Shown in pieces: positions 8,789-10,970 of a stretch of DNA of 10,970 bases. The first letter of the stretch is position 1. Each line of letters opens with the position of its first letter. Position numbers and translations under genes: made by a program. Below the pieces are notes generated by a model. That model was not told the origin of the DNA, ran no database searches, and saw only the letters and a program-made list of their open reading frames with translations. The stretch is from Chlamydia trachomatis (lineage in GTDB: Bacteria; Chlamydiota; Chlamydiia; Chlamydiales; JAAKFR01), in assembly GCA_945861315.1 (NCBI GenBank), contig CAMAUB010000029.1, positions 1 through 10,970 on the forward strand, in the 5' to 3' direction.

Positions 8789-8822
8789 GCAACTTAGCTC
8801 GAGTTTTGCAATTGCCTCTATA
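8702..8822. mobile_element. MITE-like inverted-repeat element 1
   Basis: A perfect 31-base inverted repeat (8702-8732 and 8792-8822) encloses 59 bases (8733-8791). Arms begin TATAGAGGCAATTGCAAAAC and continue CTCGAGCTAAGT. The interior holds a smaller hairpin (ATTTTT 8755-8760 / AAAAAT 8765-8770). There is no room for a transposase. The outer TATA on both sides suggests a TA-type target duplication, and the GAGGC...TTGCAAAA end recalls termini of IS5-type insertion sequences; both points are inference. It interrupts the 3' end of ccsA. Confidence 0.65.
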
Positions 8823-8889
8823 GTCGATTAAATCCGGGTTGATAATTTTCACCGCGTCAAAATTATCATTCTGGATTTAATCGACTATA
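8819..8889. mobile_element. MITE-like or hairpin element 2, sharing TATA with element 1
   Basis: Perfect 17-base arms (8819-8835 TATAGTCGATTAAATCC and 8873-8889) enclose a second perfect 10-base stem (TGATAATTTT 8840-8849 / AAAATTATCA 8859-8868) with the loop CACCGCGTC. A short internal loop separates them, most of which can form G-U or G-C pairs in RNA, so the whole 71 bases fold as one long hairpin. TATA at 8819-8822 is shared with element 1, and TATA recurs at 8886-8889. There is no T-run after it, so it is not a classical terminator. Confidence 0.6.
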
Positions 8890-8891
8890 TC

Positions 8892-9001
8892 AACGCAAAG
8901 ACACGTAAGCCGCCAAGACGCAAAGGAAATTGAAAATGAAAAAGAGTCATCAATGATCTATAAAAATCTTTGCGTCTTGGCGGCTTGCGCGTCTTTGCGT
9001 T
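8892..9001. repeat. CGCAAAG-type inverted repeat
   Basis: Arms of 34 bases (8892-8925 and 8968-9001) match as inverted copies at 32 of 34 positions, around a 42-base AT-rich spacer. The core words are AACGCAAAGAC, GCCGCCAAGACGCAAAG and their complements. Sequences of this CTTTGCGTCTT type are scattered through genomes of several bacterial phyla, as far as I recall; their origin is unclear. Confidence 0.65.
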
Positions 9002-9050
9002 AAATTTTCTCCGCATCTTCGCGTCTTGCACCTCTTTGCGTTAAATTTTC
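8992..9050. repeat. 18-bp direct repeat
   Basis: TCTTTGCGTTAAATTTTC occurs identically at 8992-9009 and 9033-9050, 41 bases apart. The upstream parts of the two units are also similar (CTTTGCGTCTTG and CTTCGCGTCTTG), so this is a diverged partial duplication of the right arm of the CGCAAAG-type repeat. Confidence 0.7.
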
Positions 9051-9059
9051 GTAACTGCT

Positions 9060-9081
9060 GAGTTGAGTTTCGAAACAACTC
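9060..9081 (+). terminator. small hairpin, possible weak terminator of the ccs operon
   Basis: GAGTTG (9060-9065) pairs with CAACTC (9076-9081), and TTTC (9068-9071) with GAAA (9072-9075), which leaves no true loop if fully paired. It is followed by TATTT and then A's rather than a clear T-run. It could end transcripts from ccsA, but the evidence is thin. Confidence 0.25.
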
Positions 9082-9174
9082 TATTTAAAAAAAATATCTT
9101 TACAAAAAAATTGCATCGTTGCAAAAAAACAGCAAAAGAGATACACCTTCACCCTCTTTAATATTAGGAATGCC

Positions 9175-9621
9175 ATGAAAAGTGAACGACTAAAAAAATT
9201 AGAATCCGAGTTGGGAGATCTAGAGCAATGGATGAAGCTAGGTCTTGTTCCAAAAAAAGAATTGTCTCGTCATGAAGAGGAGATACTCTCTCTTAAAGAT
9301 AGAATTGTGGAAGAAAAAGAGCGTCTACAATTTCTTAAAGAGAATGGGGAGCTTGAAGAATACACAGCTCCAAGACGCAGCCCTTCTAAAACCGTCTATC
9401 CAGACACTCCATCTATGTCAGATGTTGAGTTAAGCGAGTCGTCTGACAACACCACCTTTGATCTAGAGGTCGACAACACAGATACAGAAACAACTGATGT
9501 AAGTGGTGGTGGTAGTGGTGAGGATAAGGAAGAAGAGGAAGATGAGGAAGAGGATCCATTTAGCGATAAAAATAGATGGAGACGTGGCGGAATTATAGAT
9601 CCAGATGCCACAGACTGGTAG
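9175..9621 (+). CDS. coiled-coil/acidic protein, possible counterpart of chlamydial CT053
   Basis: Function unknown. Residues 1-64 are strongly helical and heptad-like (MKSERLKKLESELGDLEQWM, then ILSLKDRIVEEKERLQFLKE), so a coiled coil is likely. Residues 65-148 are low-complexity and probably disordered: Pro/Ser/Thr-rich, then a SGGGSGEDKEEEEDEEEDP acidic run, ending RWRRGGIIDPDATDW. There is no signal peptide or membrane segment. AGGA (9166-9169) lies five bases before the ATG. The gene overlaps the hemW start by 17 bases, so they are probably co-transcribed. In C. trachomatis a small protein, CT053, lies between hemN and sucA and was reported as a type III secretion substrate. Size and position make this gene a candidate ortholog, but that rests on gene order and I cannot align the proteins. 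The purine-rich stretch at 9504-9556 is simple-sequence-like. Confidence 0.78.
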   Translation: MKSERLKKLESELGDLEQWMKLGLVPKKELSRHEEEILSLKDRIVEEKERLQFLKENGELEEYTAPRRSPSKTVYPDTPSMSDVELSESSDNTTFDLEVDNTDTETTDVSGGGSGEDKEEEEDEEEDPFSDKNRWRRGGIIDPDATDW

Positions 9622-10675
9622 TTCCATCTACATCCATGTTCCATTTTGCACAAAGAAATGCGCCTATTGCAACTTTTATGTTATTCCAGATCAAGAACGG
9701 TATAAGCAGCTCTACCTTTCTGCCCTAAAACAAGAATTTATATTTCGTCCTCCCCCTTCAGATCCCGTTTCCATTTATTTTGGAGGAGGAACGCCGTCTC
9801 TACTTGGGTCTGATAAAATTTCAGAAATCCTCTCATTACTCAACTACAACCCCTCGACTTGCGAAATCACTCTTGAAGCTAATCCCGAGCACCTCACCAA
9901 AAGCCTCATGCAAGAGTATGCTAATACAGGTATCAATCGCGTCAGTCTTGGAGTTCAAAGTTTTGATAACAAACAACTTATAAGACTTACACGATCACAT
10001 ACAGCCACAACTGCAGAAAGCGCTATCGAAAACACTCTGGCATCAGGTATTGAGAATATCTCCATTGACCTAATGTATGACCTCCCATTGCAAACATTAG
10101 AAAGCTGGCAGCAGAGTCTGATAAAAGCAACCTCCCTTCCAATCCGCCATCTCTCCCTCTACAATCTAACCATTGAACCCCACACCTCATTTGGCAAAAA
10201 CCCACCCACTCAACCCACCCAAGAGCTCTCCTTACAAATGCTTGAGCTCGCCATCTCTCACCTAGAAGCGCACAACTTCAAGCGCTACGAGATCTCAGCC
10301 TTCGCCCATCCGGGCTACGAATCCAAACACAATATTGGCTACTGGACCGGAAGACCTTTTCTAGGCTACGGCCCCTCAGCTTTCAGCTACTGGAATGGTG
10401 CACGATTTAGAAACATTTCCAATCTCAATCGCTATGCCCGTGCACTGAATGCAGCAGAAGATCCTGTTGATTTCACCGAAACTCTTCCAAAGGAGGAACA
10501 GGAGCGAGAGCGTCTTGCCATAGAACTGCGTCTTATGCGTGGAGTGAAACCATCTACGCTACTTGATCCACTTATCAAAGAAGGATTTTGTGAACACCAT
10601 GAAAATAGAGTGCGTCTCACAGAAAAAGGGAAACTCTTCTATGATAGTGTTGGGGAAATGATAATAACCTGCTGA
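9605..10675 (+). CDS. hemW: HemW-type radical SAM heme chaperone (HemN-like)
   Basis: Radical SAM protein of the HemN/HemW family. HemW binds heme and a 4Fe-4S cluster and is implicated in heme insertion into respiratory enzymes; it is often misnamed coproporphyrinogen III oxidase. The N-terminal cluster motif is FCTKKCAYCNF (Cys15, Cys19, Cys22), i.e. CxxxCxxC without the fourth nearby cysteine of true HemN (CxxxCxxCxC). GGGTPS (60-65) for SAM binding, EANPE (91-95), RVSLGVQSF (112-120), YEISAFA (228-234), KHNIGYW (241-247) and LGYGPSAFS (253-261) follow. The 356-aa length is typical of HemW, while HemN is about 100 residues longer. The ATG lies inside the preceding gene with no strong ribosome site, consistent with translational coupling. 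Its stop is two bases from the stop of the convergent gene at the right edge. Confidence 0.93.
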   Translation: MPQTGSSIYIHVPFCTKKCAYCNFYVIPDQERYKQLYLSALKQEFIFRPPPSDPVSIYFGGGTPSLLGSDKISEILSLLNYNPSTCEITLEANPEHLTKSLMQEYANTGINRVSLGVQSFDNKQLIRLTRSHTATTAESAIENTLASGIENISIDLMYDLPLQTLESWQQSLIKATSLPIRHLSLYNLTIEPHTSFGKNPPTQPTQELSLQMLELAISHLEAHNFKRYEISAFAHPGYESKHNIGYWTGRPFLGYGPSAFSYWNGARFRNISNLNRYARALNAAEDPVDFTETLPKEEQERERLAIELRLMRGVKPSTLLDPLIKEGFCEHHENRVRLTEKGKLFYDSVGEMIITC

Positions 10676-10677
10676 GT

Positions 10678-10970
10678 TTATGAATCTATTGTTGCGGGAG
10701 CTGCTGGGTTAACTAACCATCGAGTCGCTGCCATTTTCCATTCTCGATTACGTGCTTCTTGAATCTGCGTAGTACGAGTTAAATACTCTTCACTAGTAAC
10801 GTCTTCTTCTGGCACGCTTTCAAGTTGTTCTTGGAACCGATCTTCTACTGGCGCCCACTGCGTCATAAAAGCCAAGTCTCCCTTGATTAATGCATCAAAA
10901 GCAGGAATCTCAATAAGTATATCTGGATAAGATTCCATAACTTGTCTTGTAAGATGACTTACATCGATCC
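10678..10970 (-). CDS. hypothetical protein, C-terminal part (continues past the right edge)
   Basis: I do not recognise this protein. An ATG exists at 10938 (86 aa), but the frame stays open to the window edge (adding IDVSHLTRQV), and no good ribosome site precedes that ATG. It is therefore more likely the end of a longer gene. The visible part is acidic and helical (PVEDRFQEQLESVPEEDVTS, EARNREWKMAATRWL) and ends PAAPATIDS, with no membrane segment. It converges on hemW with only two bases between the stop codons. Confidence 0.6.
   Translation of the reverse strand, partial: IDVSHLTRQVMESYPDILIEIPAFDALIKGDLAFMTQWAPVEDRFQEQLESVPEEDVTSEEYLTRTTQIQEARNREWKMAATRWLVNPAAPATIDS

Larger units (their letters stand above)
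8789..9174. other. gene-free stretch between ccsA and the 9175 gene
   Basis: This 386-base stretch contains no convincing gene. Up to 9050 it is filled by repeat material (right arm of element 1, element 2, the CGCAAAG-type repeat and the direct repeat). From 9051 to 9174 it is A-rich leader sequence with a small hairpin at 9060-9081. I found no promoter in it with both boxes well matched and properly spaced. Confidence 0.7.

Noticed and set aside
8702..8889. Reading the two long palindromes as ordinary intrinsic terminators of ccsA
   Set aside because: Neither is followed by a T-run, the first has a 59-base loop and begins before the ccsA stop; the TATA boundaries fit insertion elements better.
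8892..9050. CRISPR-like array from repeated CTTTGCG units
   Set aside because: Units are inverted and irregular, with no uniform spacers and no cas genes nearby.
9099..9147. Promoter candidates before the 9175 gene (TTTACA 9099, TTGCAA 9119, GATACA 9140)
   Set aside because: No pair has both a good -35 and a good -10 at 16-18 base spacing.
9396..9653. Minus strand open frame of 85 codons with a long serine run
   Set aside because: It is the mirror of the Asp/Glu-rich coding of the + strand gene at 9175-9621; no ribosome site and extreme low complexity.
9605..10675. Reading the radical SAM gene as a true oxygen-independent coproporphyrinogen III oxidase (HemN)
   Set aside because: The fourth cysteine of CxxxCxxCxC is absent (CAYCNFY), and the 356-aa length fits HemW.
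10707..10718. GGTTA-AC-TAACC hairpin after hemW as its terminator
   Set aside because: The stem is only five pairs with a two-base loop and no T-run; it lies in the coding part of the opposite gene.

Overview
The window most likely comes from a chlamydia-like bacterium (phylum Chlamydiota, an environmental or amoeba-associated lineage rather than Chlamydiaceae). This is an inference from gene content, not a database match. A HemW-type gene, a small coiled-coil/acidic protein gene and sucA-sucB lie close together, which recalls the hemN-CT053-sucA-sucB neighbourhood of Chlamydia trachomatis. Here a cytochrome c assembly operon sits between them, which Chlamydiaceae lack as far as I know. The DNA is moderately AT-rich and densely coding.

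Layout: (1) 1-495, a small unrecognised + strand gene with a very strong Shine-Dalgarno site. (2) 492-5641, minus strand, a complete 2-oxoglutarate dehydrogenase operon in the order sucA (E1), sucB (E2), lpdA (E3), with short overlaps at both junctions. (3) 5626-5686, a very short divergent intergenic region with a good sigma70-like promoter for the + strand. (4) 5687-8788, a lipoprotein gene, resB and ccsA, each overlapping the next by a few bases, forming a System II cytochrome c biogenesis operon. (5) 8702-9050, a cluster of palindromes: two perfect inverted-repeat elements bounded by TATA, then a CGCAAAG-type inverted repeat with an 18-bp direct repeat. The first element supplies the last 28 codons and the stop of ccsA. 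(6) 9175-10675, a coiled-coil/acidic protein gene overlapping a hemW-like radical SAM gene. (7) 10678-10970, a minus strand unrecognised gene running off the right edge.

How the genes fit together: SucA, SucB and Lpd oxidise 2-oxoglutarate to succinyl-CoA and NADH, feeding the respiratory chain. ResB and CcsA move heme across the membrane and attach it to c-type cytochromes. HemW-type proteins bind heme and are implicated in heme insertion into respiratory enzymes. The window therefore reads as a respiration and central-carbon neighbourhood, interrupted by mobile-looking repeats. The most unusual signals are the repeat cluster that has rewritten the ccsA 3' end, an E2 subunit with no recognisable subunit-binding domain, and the possible CT053 counterpart.
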